Shown: piece by piece, positions 6,807 through 15,239 of the stretch
Numbering within the stretch: position 1 is the stretch's first letter
Layout of the letters: each line of letters starts with the position of its first letter
Assembly (NCBI RefSeq): GCF_011393025.1
Contig: NZ_JAAOEO010000026.1
Span: forward strand, 1 to 48,352
Reading direction: 5' to 3'
Length of the DNA stretch: 48,352 nt
Origin: Neobacillus terrae
GTDB lineage: Bacteria; Bacillota; Bacilli; Bacillales; Cytobacillaceae
Notes under the pieces: model-generated
What the model was told of the DNA's origin: nothing
The model's database searches: none
The model's input: only the letters and a program-made list of their open reading frames with translations
Program-made: the position numbers and the translations under genes

Positions 6807-7607
6807 TTAAACCTCACTGGCTTCCCTCAAGAACGAGCTGGTGATTTTTGCGCTAGCAAAGTGCTTCCTGAGTGCCTGGTCTAGATATCCGACCGGATTC
6901 TCCCGGGCGATAAATTTGTTCAGACGGATGAACCCGTAGCCGTAACATTCGATCGTTTTTTGCCTTTCAATATCATCATCACTATAAAGACTTTCGTAAT
7001 TGAACCGGTCCGCCCCTTCCTTGAAAATGAACTCGTACCCGTCGTACTCGATAATCGTGCTTTTGTTTCCGTAAAGGATCAAAAAGTCGCACCGGTAGGA
7101 AGGGATGACGGCCGTTGGGTCGATCTGCTTCATGTAGGCACCGATTGCAAATTGCGGAATAATCTCCACATGCTCCTGACTTTCCTGATAGAAGGAGGTC
7201 TCCGTAATCCAGTGCAGTACTTTTTCTTCCTTTGTCGATTTCAGATCAATTTTGCCTCTCAGACTCGCATGATCTTTGTTTTCCAGGTACTGATAGAAGG
7301 TACGGAGGGTGTTTCCGGCTTCGCCGCGGATTTCATTCACGGGCTTTGAAAGGACAAATACCGCCTTTTCCTTTACCCGGCTGAATCCGACATTGAGCCT
7401 CTGGGCTTTCAAGTTTTCTTCGTTATCCGTAAAACTGACCGGGAAAATGTATTTCAGGCTGTCTTCGCCTTTTCTTTCCACCATTGTGTAATAAATGATA
7501 TCACGTTCTTCACCTTGGCAACTGTCAAATGTCATCACTTTCATGTGGAATTTCGTCCCGTAATAATGGGCATCCATTGACTCAGATATTTTATTCGAAA
7601 TGACCAC
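6807..7607 (-). pseudogene. C-terminal part of SF1 helicase fused to a PD-(D/E)XK/Vsr-like nuclease
   Basis: These 266 residues lack the helicase N-terminus. DSCQGEERDIIYYTMV (near residue 28) is helicase motif V of the UPF1/DNA2 type and LNVGFSRVKEKAVFVLSKP is motif VI, but Walker A and B are missing. The C-terminal half (FLILYGNKSTIIEYDGYEF, then ERQKTIECYGYGFIRLN) matches the DUF559/Vsr-like endonuclease fold: D..., E-x-D and a Q/E-K helix. Such fusions occur in DNA-repair or defence helicases. The frame opens abruptly at 7607, just before the integrase-tail repeat, so the gene was broken there. The GC content over 6.82-7.6 kb is visibly higher than both flanks, pointing to separate ancestry. 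Confidence 0.65.
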
Positions 7608-7633
7608 ATACCTAATTTGGTTTTAATGCTCAT

Positions 7634-7785
7634 CCATTGCACACAAATTGCACAGACTTATTTTTCTGTATTGTTTTTAATTGATTTAGATTTTCTAAGA
7701 GCCTTCAAAATCCTTTATTTAACAGCATTCTATTTACTGTATTGATTTTTATTTTATCTCTATTTTTCTTTAACTTTATTTTGAC
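7634..7785. repeat. Integrase-tail repeat, left copy
   Basis: This segment aligns with 31919-32041 in the same orientation: ATTGCACACAAATTGCACAG versus AATGCACAAAAATTGCATAG, then ACTTATTTT, TTTAACAG-ATTCTATT, ACTGTAT-G and TCTATTTTTCT--AACTTTATTTTG. The left copy has about 30 extra bases near 7668-7700. It overlaps the C-terminal end of the integrase relic and lies exactly at the helicase break. Confidence 0.65.
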
Positions 7786-8275
7786 AAGGAAATTTGTTCT
7801 TACATGTTGCTCACATTGATGTTTATTTAATGTTTCCTGAAATACATCAGCAACATCGTTTTGAATGTTAGGTAAAAGATGAGCGTAAATCTCTAATGTA
7901 AGCTTAGAATTTGCGGGTCCTAATCTTGCCGAGATTTTTACAACGTCTATGCCACTAGAAATCAAAATGGAGGCATGTGTGTGCCAGATGTCATTAAATT
8001 TGTATAGATGTGACTCCTGAGGTGGAAATTAATCTTTTCATTGTCCTTAGTAGATTACACGGATCCTGAACATTTCCCAATCCTGTTGAAATGATTAAAT
8101 CTTGATCTTGATAAGGATCTTTTAGTTTTGCTTTATCTTTATCTTGGTTGGATTTATGTAATAAAAGCTCTTTAATTACTTCATCGAATATTGGTATCTG
8201 TCTTACCGGGTTTTTAGTTTTGGGGTGGTTGTAACATAATCCATAGTTGGAATGTGAGATTCAGTTCTCATAACA
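7705..8275 (-). pseudogene. Degraded tyrosine recombinase (phage-type integrase)
   Basis: Read on the minus strand, pieces in successive frames give TTTPKLKT, then PVRQIPIFDEVIKELL..., then FNDIWHTHASILISSGIDVV followed by KISARLGPANSKLTLEIYAHLLPN. This is the catalytic C-terminal half of an integrase. At least two frameshifts separate the pieces (near 8205-8215 and 8005). Conserved residues have also changed: the usual Arg of LRHTHAS is Trp, and the His of LGH is Pro, while the IYAH tyrosine box remains. The enzyme is dead twice over. The N-terminal DNA-binding part is absent. It borders the left end of the metabolic island. Confidence 0.7.
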
Positions 8276-8398
8276 TAAATAATTTTTTTTGATAAAAGGG
8301 GGACAGTTCATATTATAACTATTAATGGATACCCCTAAAGTACTTAACAGTAAATTATATTCTTTTAAATTTAACCTATCATTTTAATAAAGACTTTT

Positions 8399-8428
8399 AA
8401 AGCTTGCAGCTAAATCTGCAGGCTTTTT
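8399..8428 (+). terminator. Orphan terminator hairpin
   Basis: AAGCTTGCAG pairs with CTGCAGGCTT around the loop CTAAAT, followed by TTTTTAT. No intact plus-strand gene precedes it, so it probably belonged to a lost gene. It now insulates the downstream operon. Confidence 0.65.
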
Positions 8429-8528
8429 ATATTGAAGAGAAGGATTTACAATCTTCACGCAACCTTGAGAGAAACATTACATTTTTTTAATAACTTATTT
8501 ACTTTTGGTATGTAATATTAATCTTGTA

Positions 8529-8569
8529 AAACAAATATAAATAAACATAAAACAAACAAAAAACAAACT
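8529..8569 (+). promoter_or_regulatory. Tandem AAACA boxes, candidate DeoR-family operator
   Basis: The leader just before the binding-protein gene contains four or five spaced AAACA/AAACAAA repeats (8529, 8542, 8550, 8554 and 8561 approximately). DeoR/GlpR-family repressors commonly bind tandem A/C-rich or T/G-rich repeats of this kind near their own operon, and this operon carries a deoR-type gene. A possible promoter upstream is TTGAGA (8465-8470) with TAATAA 17 bases later. The assignment is inferred. Confidence 0.4.
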
Positions 8570-8585
8570 CTGGAGGAATGTTCCA

Positions 8586-9683
8586 ATGAGAAAAAGTTCC
8601 ATTATTAAAATGGCAACTGTAGGAGTTTTATCTGTATCTATATTTACGGGATGTTCAAGCAAAGGTCAAGAACCGAAGAATACTCAAACTTCTAATAAAC
8701 TTTCAATTGAAGATGTGACGAAGAAAGCAAAACAAGAAGGCGAGGTAAACTCTGTAGGTATGCCGGATTCTTGGGCAAACTGGAAGGGGACTTGGGAAGA
8801 TATCAACTCAAAATATGGGATTAAACATACTGATACAGATATGTCTAGTGCGGAAGAGTTAGCAAAATTTGAATCTGAAAAAGGAAATGCAACTGCGGAT
8901 ATCGGCGATGTAGGAGCTGCCTTTGGTCCTTTAGCAAAAGAAAAAGGCTTAACACTTCCATATAAAACATCGTATTGGAATGATGTTCCTGCCTGGGCAA
9001 AAGATAAAGATGGAGACTGGATGATCGGTTATACCGGTACAATCGCGTTTATTACAGATAAAAACAATGTAAAAAACCCACCAAAGTCATGGAAGGATCT
9101 TGAAAATGGCACTTATAAAGTAGCCATTGGAGATGTTTTAAAAGCAAGCCAGGCCCAATTCGGAGTATTGGCTGCAGCTTTTGCAAATGGCGGGGATGAA
9201 AAAAATATTAAGCCCGGTGTAGATTTCTTTGAGAAGCTTGCAAAGCAAGGCCGTCTTCAAACTAACGATGTAAAGTTAACAGCACTAGAAAAAGGTGAAG
9301 TTGATGTAGCAGTCGTTTGGGATTTCAATGGGCTTGGTTATCGAGATCAAGTTGATAAAACCCGATTTGACGTTGTGATCCCGAAGGAAGCTTCCGTAAT
9401 TTCAGGTTATGCATCAGTTATAAACAAATACGCAAAGCATCCCAACGCTGCAAAGCTTGCACGTGAGTATATTTTTTCAGACGCAGGACAAGCGAACCTG
9501 GCCCGTGGTTATGCCCGCCCAATTCGTGAAAATGTAAAATTGCCGGAAGATGCCAAAGCAAAATTACTTCCAAATGATATGTACAAAAATGTTAAACCTG
9601 TCAAAGATGCGAAAGCATGGGAACAAAGTATGCAGCAGCTGCTTTCTTTATGGCAGGAGAAAGTGTTAATAAATGTCAAATAA
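8586..9683 (+). CDS. ABC transporter substrate-binding lipoprotein (PotD/AfuA type)
   Basis: The protein has 365 residues. GGAGG precedes the ATG by about 9 bases. It has a lipoprotein signal: basic n-region, hydrophobic stretch (MATVGVLSVSIFT) and the lipobox FTGC with Cys23. The mature part is a class-II periplasmic-binding fold of the SBP_bac_6/8 group, which takes up polyamines, iron, 2-aminoethylphosphonate or phosphate esters; landmarks are ADIGDVGAAFGP, WMIGYTGTIAF and EKGEVDVAVVWDFN. It is the first gene of an operon and overlaps the next gene by 11 bases. The partners suggest a phosphorylated organic ligand; ligand identity cannot be read from the sequence. It should be anchored on the outer face of the membrane. 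Confidence 0.85.
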   Translation: MRKSSIIKMATVGVLSVSIFTGCSSKGQEPKNTQTSNKLSIEDVTKKAKQEGEVNSVGMPDSWANWKGTWEDINSKYGIKHTDTDMSSAEELAKFESEKGNATADIGDVGAAFGPLAKEKGLTLPYKTSYWNDVPAWAKDKDGDWMIGYTGTIAFITDKNNVKNPPKSWKDLENGTYKVAIGDVLKASQAQFGVLAAAFANGGDEKNIKPGVDFFEKLAKQGRLQTNDVKLTALEKGEVDVAVVWDFNGLGYRDQVDKTRFDVVIPKEASVISGYASVINKYAKHPNAAKLAREYIFSDAGQANLARGYARPIRENVKLPEDAKAKLLPNDMYKNVKPVKDAKAWEQSMQQLLSLWQEKVLINVK

Positions 9684-10503
9684 ACTTGCCTTTATTATGC
9701 TCGATGGTATGCGTTTTGATACGGCTGTTTCACAAATGGGCTATATGCAGCATCTGATTGAAATGGAAAAAGCCTCACGGTTTAAGGTGAAGTCTGAACT
9801 GCCAAGCTTATCCCGACCTCTATATGAGGTGCTATTAACGGGTACACCTGTTTATGAAAATGGGATTACATCAAATCAAACAATTCGATTGTCTCATGAA
9901 GAAAGTTTGTTTCACCTAACCAAGAAAAACGGATTAAAAAATGCCACAGCATCTTATTACTGGGTGAGTGAGCTCTATAATTCTGCCCCGTTTAACCAGA
10001 TGACAGACCGAATACAGTTAGACACCGATAAACCGATTGAGCAGGGCATTTTCTATTGGGAAGACCATTATCCGGATTCACATTTATTTTCGGATGCCAA
10101 TTTTTTGCTGGATAGGTATGAACCGGATTTCCTGTATGTCCATTCAATGAATATCGATGATGATGGCCATAAGTTTACAGCTGATTCAAAAGAGTATCGG
10201 AATCGTGCCATTGCCGCAGATGTTGTTTTGGCAAATATACTTCCAAAATGGATGAATGCGGGCTATCAAATCATTGTAACAGCTGATCATGGCATGAATA
10301 ATGACGGGCAGCATGGCGGCACGACAACAGCTGACCGGGATGTTCCCTTATTCATAATCAGTGACAAACTGTCATCAGGTATTTATGAAGAAGTAATTCC
10401 TCAGCTGCAGGTTGCGCCTTTAGCATGCGAGCTATTGAATATACTGCCGTCTAAAGTTATGCAAAAACTGTCCCTTCCCAACTTGAAAAAGGCGTCTTCT
10501 TAA
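9673..10503 (+). CDS. Alkaline-phosphatase-superfamily phosphodiesterase/phosphonate hydrolase, cytosolic
   Basis: The protein has 276 residues and no signal peptide, so it should act inside the cell on imported substrate. The alkaline phosphatase/NPP metal-binding pattern is visible: Asp11 (MLDGMR), a probable nucleophile Ser47 in PSLSRP (usually Thr or Ser), LLTGTP...NGIT, Asp162/His166 (DDDGH), Asp205-His206 (TADHGM) and His214 (GQHGG). Relatives include nucleotide pyrophosphatases, glycerophosphodiester hydrolases and phosphonoacetate hydrolase (PhnA). The gene overlaps the binding-protein gene and precedes the permease genes, so transport and hydrolysis are coupled. It is intact. The exact substrate is unknown; a glycerophospho- or ethanolamine-containing ester is a guess from context. 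Confidence 0.75.
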   Translation: MSNKLAFIMLDGMRFDTAVSQMGYMQHLIEMEKASRFKVKSELPSLSRPLYEVLLTGTPVYENGITSNQTIRLSHEESLFHLTKKNGLKNATASYYWVSELYNSAPFNQMTDRIQLDTDKPIEQGIFYWEDHYPDSHLFSDANFLLDRYEPDFLYVHSMNIDDDGHKFTADSKEYRNRAIAADVVLANILPKWMNAGYQIIVTADHGMNNDGQHGGTTTADRDVPLFIISDKLSSGIYEEVIPQLQVAPLACELLNILPSKVMQKLSLPNLKKASS

Positions 10504-10519
10504 GAAGGCGCCTTTTGTC
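10486..10519 (+). terminator. Intra-operon attenuating hairpin
   Basis: AAAAAGGCG...TCTTC-TTAA-GAAG...GCGCCTTTT spans the phosphodiesterase stop codon and is followed by only TTTTGTCTT. It looks like a partial terminator that would make the binding protein and hydrolase more abundant than the permeases, a common arrangement in ABC operons. Confidence 0.6.
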
Positions 10520-10571
10520 TTAATAGGGTTAGACATTATTGATTCAAACAGATAAAAAAGGGGTTTTCCAA

Positions 10572-11417
10572 TTGAAACGAATAAATGGAATGCTTTTGTC
10601 TAGTCTCTTGCCGTTTCTTTTGATGGTTGTTTTGTTTTTGTTTGTTCCGTTGATTTTTATGATATATGGAAGCTTTCAAGCAGATGGAAGAACAGGACTT
10701 TCTTTGAACCAGTATGCAGAAATTTTTCGAAATGCTTATTACCACCAAGCCTTTAAAAATAGTATTCTGATTTCGTTTCTCTCAAGTTTAATAGCTATCC
10801 TTTTCGCCATATTCGCAACCTATTCGATAACGCGTTTTTCTAAAAACACTCAAAACCGTGTGTTGATTTTTGCAAACTTAACATCCAATTTTGCAGGAAT
10901 ACCATTGGCTTTTGCCTTTATTGTTCTTTTAGGAAACAGCGGTTTGTTTACCTTGCTGTTTAAGCATTTCGGCTGGGAAACGCTTAGTTCCTTTAATGTT
11001 TACTCCTGGTCAGGACTCGTTCTTATATATATCTACTTTCAGCTTCCTTTGGCGGTTATGCTTCTTTACCCGGTTTACCAGGGGATACAGTCGCAATGGA
11101 AAGAAGCGGCTTCCCTGCTGGGTGCTAGCCCGCTGCAGTTTTGGCTTCGGATTGGAGTACCAGTTATCCTGCCGAGTATTGCAGGTACGTTCAGTATACT
11201 GTTTGCCAATGCGATGGGAGCATATGCATCCGCTTATGCTTTGACAGGAAGCACTTATAATCTGCTCACAATACGAATTGGAGCATTAACCACCGGAGAT
11301 ATTTTTGCAAAACCAGAACTCGGCAGTGCCATTGCGGTGTTATTGGGAATAACCCTAGTAGCCGCCATGCTCATAAATGAGTGGTTAACCCGCAAGGTTC
11401 GGAGGGATTTATCTTGA
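10572..11417 (+). CDS. ABC transporter permease (first subunit)
   Basis: I chose the TTG at 10572, because AAAAGGGG lies 8 bases before it; an upstream TTG at 10539 lacks a site. The protein has about 281 residues with six or so hydrophobic helices and the binding-protein-dependent permease (BPD_transp_1) EAA loop: EAASLLGASPLQFWLRIGVP (near residue 175-195). It pairs with the next permease as a heterodimer, as in PhnU/PhnV, PotB/PotC and AfuB-type importers. Its stop overlaps the next start (TTGA). Confidence 0.85.
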   Translation: MKRINGMLLSSLLPFLLMVVLFLFVPLIFMIYGSFQADGRTGLSLNQYAEIFRNAYYHQAFKNSILISFLSSLIAILFAIFATYSITRFSKNTQNRVLIFANLTSNFAGIPLAFAFIVLLGNSGLFTLLFKHFGWETLSSFNVYSWSGLVLIYIYFQLPLAVMLLYPVYQGIQSQWKEAASLLGASPLQFWLRIGVPVILPSIAGTFSILFANAMGAYASAYALTGSTYNLLTIRIGALTTGDIFAKPELGSAIAVLLGITLVAAMLINEWLTRKVRRDLS

Positions 11418-12199
11418 AAATAAAACGTCCATTTTATCATTATCTGACGATCGGGGCAGTCCTTCTCTACTTGATCGTTCCGCTTCTTGGAACACTAATT
11501 TACTCATTCTCCACACAATGGCATAAGACCATTTTGCCTGAAGGCTTAACCTTTCACTGGTACAAAGAATTGTTTGGTGATTCAGTATTTTTAAAAGCAA
11601 TGGGACGGTCACTTATCCTTTCATTTGGCGCGACGGTCCTTTCACTTGTCATCATGGTACCGACTATATTCTCGATTGTTGTGTATGCACCAAGGCTTGA
11701 GAAGTTTATACAATCCTTAATTGTTCTGACCTACGCGATGCCAGGAGTCATCATTGCTGTCGGGTTAATTAGAGCTTATGCGAACAGTGGAATTTCTATG
11801 GTAGTTGTAACAGTGGGTGCCTATTTTGTCGGCATTCTTCCTTATATGTATCAGGGAACACGAAACAGCTTAAGGAACATTCATGCAGTATCGCTTATGG
11901 AGGCAGCAGAAATTTTAGGGGCTGGCCAATTCACCGCGTTTCTGAAAGTCATTTTGCCAAACATTATGACTGGCATTCTGGTTTCCTCACTGCTGTCATT
12001 TTCAATATTATTCGGGGAATTTGTGCTGGTTAACCTTTTGGTAGGAGGAAGCTTTGAAACCATTCAGGTCTTTTTATATAAAAAATTAAATGTTAGCGGA
12101 CATATAGCAAGTGCGATTGTAGTCTGCTACTTTATTTTAATCTGCATTCTTTCAGTCGTAATTGTAAAAGTGACTCGGTCAAAAAAGGAGACGGTGTAA
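11414..12199 (+). CDS. ABC transporter permease (second subunit)
   Basis: The TTG at 11414 overlaps the TGA of the first permease and has CGGAGG 8 bases upstream. The protein has about 261 residues and six predicted helices. The EAA loop is EAAEILGAGQFTAFLKVILP, the site where the ATPase docks. It belongs to the PotC/PhnV-like permease family. Translational coupling with the previous gene fits obligate 1:1 stoichiometry. Confidence 0.85.
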   Translation: MKIKRPFYHYLTIGAVLLYLIVPLLGTLIYSFSTQWHKTILPEGLTFHWYKELFGDSVFLKAMGRSLILSFGATVLSLVIMVPTIFSIVVYAPRLEKFIQSLIVLTYAMPGVIIAVGLIRAYANSGISMVVVTVGAYFVGILPYMYQGTRNSLRNIHAVSLMEAAEILGAGQFTAFLKVILPNIMTGILVSSLLSFSILFGEFVLVNLLVGGSFETIQVFLYKKLNVSGHIASAIVVCYFILICILSVVIVKVTRSKKETV

Positions 12200-12200
12200 T

Positions 12201-13202
12201 ATGACTTATGTAACTGTTGAAAAAATTAACAAGTCTTTCAAAGGGCAAACGGTGCTGCATGACATCAACCTCTCATTTAAACAAGGTGAATTTGTTACCC
12301 TACTGGGACCAAGCGGTTGCGGAAAAACTACATTGTTGCGCATTCTTGCTGGCTTAATCGACCCCGAGCAAGGTGTAATCAAAATAGATGGAAAAGATGT
12401 GACTCATGTAAAAGCAAAGGACCGGAAAATCGGAATGGTTTTCCAATCATATGCCCTTTTTCCGAATATGACTGTCGCTGAAAATATAGCTTTTGGCCTA
12501 AAAATGAAAAAACTTGATAAGGCGGCCATTCAGAAAAAAGTCGCTCGGATGGTGGAATTGACAGGATTATCAGGCAAGGAAAATTCCTATCCAAGGGAAT
12601 TATCGGGAGGCCAGCAGCAGCGTGTGGCCTTAGCCAGGTCCATTGTTACGGGACCAAAGGTATTACTCCTTGATGAGCCATTAAGTGCCCTCGATGCACA
12701 GATACGGAAAAATCTGCAAAAACAGCTGCGTGCTATCCAGAAGGAACTAAACATGACAACGGTGCTTGTAACGCATGATCAGGAGGAAGCAATGGCTGTA
12801 AGTGACCGAATTTATATTTTAAATGAAGGCTATATTGCACAAAGCGGTACGCCTCATGAAATTTATACGAAGCCTGTAAACGAGTTTGTTGCAAGATTTA
12901 TCGGAAACTATAATGTTTTCAAAGGGGAAGAGTTATCGCTTTTAACTCGAGGAACGGAATTCCCGCACAAACTGTATGCAGTAAGGCCTGAGGCATTCAC
13001 CTCACAAATGATTGATAATGGTCTGGAGATTATTGGTAAAGTTGATAAGGTGATGATGCTAGGAAACGTAACCCGTTATGAACTTTTTTCGAATGGTGTT
13101 TCCGTAACAGCGGAACACTTGCACAAATCGAATGAGGACATACAGGAAGGAACATTGAAAACTCTATATATTGATAAAAAGGATGTGATTTCTCTGGCAT
13201 GA
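12201..13202 (+). CDS. ABC transporter ATP-binding protein (PotA/FbpC/PhnT type)
   Basis: The protein has 333 residues and GGAG sits about 10 bases upstream of the ATG. Walker A is GPSGCGKTT (residues about 34-42), the Q-loop lies in VFQSYALFPNMT, the signature is LSGGQQQR, Walker B is VLLLDEP and the H-loop is VTHDQEEA. The part after about residue 240 is a TOBE-like regulatory domain. It energises the two adjacent permeases. Its stop overlaps the ATG of the deoR gene by 4 bases (ATGA). Confidence 0.9.
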   Translation: MTYVTVEKINKSFKGQTVLHDINLSFKQGEFVTLLGPSGCGKTTLLRILAGLIDPEQGVIKIDGKDVTHVKAKDRKIGMVFQSYALFPNMTVAENIAFGLKMKKLDKAAIQKKVARMVELTGLSGKENSYPRELSGGQQQRVALARSIVTGPKVLLLDEPLSALDAQIRKNLQKQLRAIQKELNMTTVLVTHDQEEAMAVSDRIYILNEGYIAQSGTPHEIYTKPVNEFVARFIGNYNVFKGEELSLLTRGTEFPHKLYAVRPEAFTSQMIDNGLEIIGKVDKVMMLGNVTRYELFSNGVSVTAEHLHKSNEDIQEGTLKTLYIDKKDVISLA

Positions 13203-14002
13203 GCCTCTTGGTAACCGAACGCCATGATTACATTCTAAATCAACTAGAGCAGAAGAACAAAATACTGGTAGCTTCCCTGGCAATAGAATTAGGGGTTACC
13301 CCTGAAACAATCAGGAGAGATCTTGATCTTTTGGAAAAAGAGAAAAAACTGCAGCGGGTACACGGCGGTGCAGTTAAGCATCAGCAAACAAGGAATGAAC
13401 CACATTTCTCAAAAAAAATGAATGTAAGAGCCTCGGATAAAAAGGCAATAGGACACAAAGCAGCCGAGTTTATCAAGGATGGAGATACCATCATGATTGA
13501 TATTGGAACCACGACGGTCCATCTTGCCTATTCGATTTCGGATGTTCAGGGTGTAACTATTGTAACCAATTCACTTCCTGCCGCAGATATATTGAACCAC
13601 CGGTTAGAAAATAAGGAATTTGAAGGTAAAGTCATCGTACTTGGCGGAGTTACGATTCCTGAACAAAAATCGATTGTGGGTGCATTGACTTGCAAGATGC
13701 TTGATTCTTTTCGTTTTGACAAAGTCTTTTTATCGTGTGGAGGATTCACCCTAACGGATGTAAGCGATTATGATTTGGAGGAATGCCTTGTTTCAACTGC
13801 GATGGTTGAGAGGGCGAACCAGGTTTTTTTACTCTCCGATTCTTCTAAAATCAATCAGGAATCCTTCTATAAAATATGTCCATTAACAACAATAGACAAT
13901 GTGATTTGCAATCAAGACATGCCAAACTTTTGGAAAGAAAAGGACATGGATACCATGCTTCAATGGATTACAGTCAAAGGTGGCGAAAAACATGAAGGTT
14001 GA
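13199..14002 (+). CDS. DeoR/GlpR-family transcriptional regulator
   Basis: The protein has 267 residues. The N-terminal winged helix-turn-helix carries the family signature VTPETIRRDLDLLEKEKKLQRVHGGAV (written here in parts: TPETIRRDL, RVHGGA). The C-terminal DeoRC domain, which senses sugar phosphates or similar phosphorylated ligands, includes DIGTTTVHLAY and LGG. The gene lies within the transporter operon and probably represses it until the imported compound, or a phosphorylated product, appears. The AAACA boxes at 8529-8569 are the best operator candidate. It overlaps both neighbours. Confidence 0.85.
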   Translation: MSLLVTERHDYILNQLEQKNKILVASLAIELGVTPETIRRDLDLLEKEKKLQRVHGGAVKHQQTRNEPHFSKKMNVRASDKKAIGHKAAEFIKDGDTIMIDIGTTTVHLAYSISDVQGVTIVTNSLPAADILNHRLENKEFEGKVIVLGGVTIPEQKSIVGALTCKMLDSFRFDKVFLSCGGFTLTDVSDYDLEECLVSTAMVERANQVFLLSDSSKINQESFYKICPLTTIDNVICNQDMPNFWKEKDMDTMLQWITVKGGEKHEG

Positions 14003-15005
14003 CTATCATTTACATCTTGAAGAAGGCCCCTATTCATTCCGCTGGATGGACCGGACAAATCAGGCTTTAAACTATTTCCTGCCGCTGGATGAAATGCCCC
14101 ACACTCAGGGGTGGCTGGAGAAAAGCATGGAACGTTTAGCTAAGAGAATGGAAAAAGGGGCATACGACGCTTCGTGGATTGATCTTTATTTAATAGAAGC
14201 GAAACGAAAAGGCCTGAGCGAAGTAGGAATAGTCGATCATTTATACCGTTTTAAGGAGACCAGGGCTTATTTTGAAAAAAATCTAGACCTGAGCGATTCG
14301 GAAATTGGCACAAAGCAGCGAATTTGGCTCAATCAGGTTATGACCGAATCAATGGGTGATTTTGTTAGAGCTATTTCTAAAGCCAAGAAGAGATGGGCAG
14401 ATGAAGGCATCACTCTTCGCCTGGGGATTGAAGCAGACTATTTTCCAGGGAGCGAAGAGGAACTGAAAGACCTTCTTGGCAATTATGAGTGGGATTACAT
14501 AATCGGCTCTATTCATTATATATATGGGTGGGGATTTGATAATCCTGATACCCAGGAAGAATTTAATAAATACCCATTAATAGATTTATATAAAGACTTC
14601 TTTAGCGTAGTGGAAAGGGCAATCCGCAGCAGAATATTCCAATTTGTAGCTCATTTGGATAACCTGAAGGTTTTTAATTACCGTCCAGACGAAGTCTTGC
14701 TTTTACCTCATTATGAAAGAATAGCAAAAGCACTAATAGAAACAGATACGGCTACAGAGATAAATGCCGGTCTTTATTACCGTTATCCTGTAAAAGAAAT
14801 GTGTCCTAGCCCGGCCTTTTTGAATGTTTTAGTAAATGCCGGTGTGAGTTTTACGACTTCATCTGACTCTCATTTTCCAGATGATATTGGAGTATTTATT
14901 GATCAAAATACACAAACCCTTCTAGAAAAAGGGATAAAGGAAATTGCAACCTTTAAAGAGAGACGGCGGGAGATGAAGGCGATTGGTTTAATGAAAGAAA
15001 ACTAA
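13992..15005 (+). CDS. PHP-domain phosphoesterase (histidinol-phosphatase-like)
   Basis: I chose the ATG at 13992 (AAAGGTGG 8 bases upstream); a GTG at 13980 is less likely. The protein has about 337 residues. The PHP metal-site motifs are present in order: DYHLHLEEG (H-x-H), VDHLYRF, GIEADYFPG, IGSIHYI, VAHLDN and SSDSHFPDD. The family includes histidinol phosphatase HisK and PHP phosphodiesterases that open cyclic phosphates made in phosphonate breakdown. It is unlinked to any his gene, and its place at the end of the transporter/phosphodiesterase operon argues for a second hydrolytic step, such as removing phosphate from the first product. Probably cytosolic. Confidence 0.8.
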   Translation: MKVDYHLHLEEGPYSFRWMDRTNQALNYFLPLDEMPHTQGWLEKSMERLAKRMEKGAYDASWIDLYLIEAKRKGLSEVGIVDHLYRFKETRAYFEKNLDLSDSEIGTKQRIWLNQVMTESMGDFVRAISKAKKRWADEGITLRLGIEADYFPGSEEELKDLLGNYEWDYIIGSIHYIYGWGFDNPDTQEEFNKYPLIDLYKDFFSVVERAIRSRIFQFVAHLDNLKVFNYRPDEVLLLPHYERIAKALIETDTATEINAGLYYRYPVKEMCPSPAFLNVLVNAGVSFTTSSDSHFPDDIGVFIDQNTQTLLEKGIKEIATFKERRREMKAIGLMKEN

Positions 15006-15017
15006 ATTAACATTCTT

Positions 15018-15048
15018 CAAGGGTGCTTCTTATGGAGGGAGCCTTTTT
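15018..15048 (+). terminator. Probable terminator of the transporter/phosphoesterase operon
   Basis: An imperfect hairpin lies at AAGGGTGCTTC...GGAGGGAGCCTT, followed by TTTTT. The pairing is interrupted, so it is weaker than others in the window. It separates this operon from the eut leader. Confidence 0.45.
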
Positions 15049-15157
15049 GGGTTAAATATACCCATACCTACCACCTGCCTCTGTTTTACAGACGGCCCAT
15101 TGCACAGTTTTGTTTTATGAAAATTCAAAAAAGTAAGCAGATTATCCTCAACTATGA

Positions 15158-15225
15158 TATAATAATGAAAAAATAACTAAGGCAACGAAGCCCTTTTCCT
15201 CTTGGAATGGGGCTTTTTCTTTTTT
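15158..15225 (+). promoter_or_regulatory. eutS leader: -10 box, EutV (ANTAR) hairpin and overlapping terminator
   Basis: A TATAAT lies at 15158-15163, with no good -35 box. Just downstream AGGC-AACGAA-GCC (15180-15192) forms a hairpin whose six-base loop has A at position 1 and G at position 4, the known requirement for ANTAR-type antiterminators such as EutV. A terminator starts inside it: AAGCCCTTTTCC (15188-15199) pairs with GGAATGGGGCTT (15204-15215), then a T-rich tract follows. The two structures share bases 15188-15192, so EutV binding should prevent termination. Confidence 0.75.
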
Positions 15226-15239
15226 AGGAGGTACTATAC

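Noticed and set aside
15061..15157. Possible cobalamin riboswitch before eutS (ACCACCTGCC)
   Set aside because: Only the short word matches; the conserved core elements are absent and the ANTAR hairpin explains control of this leader.
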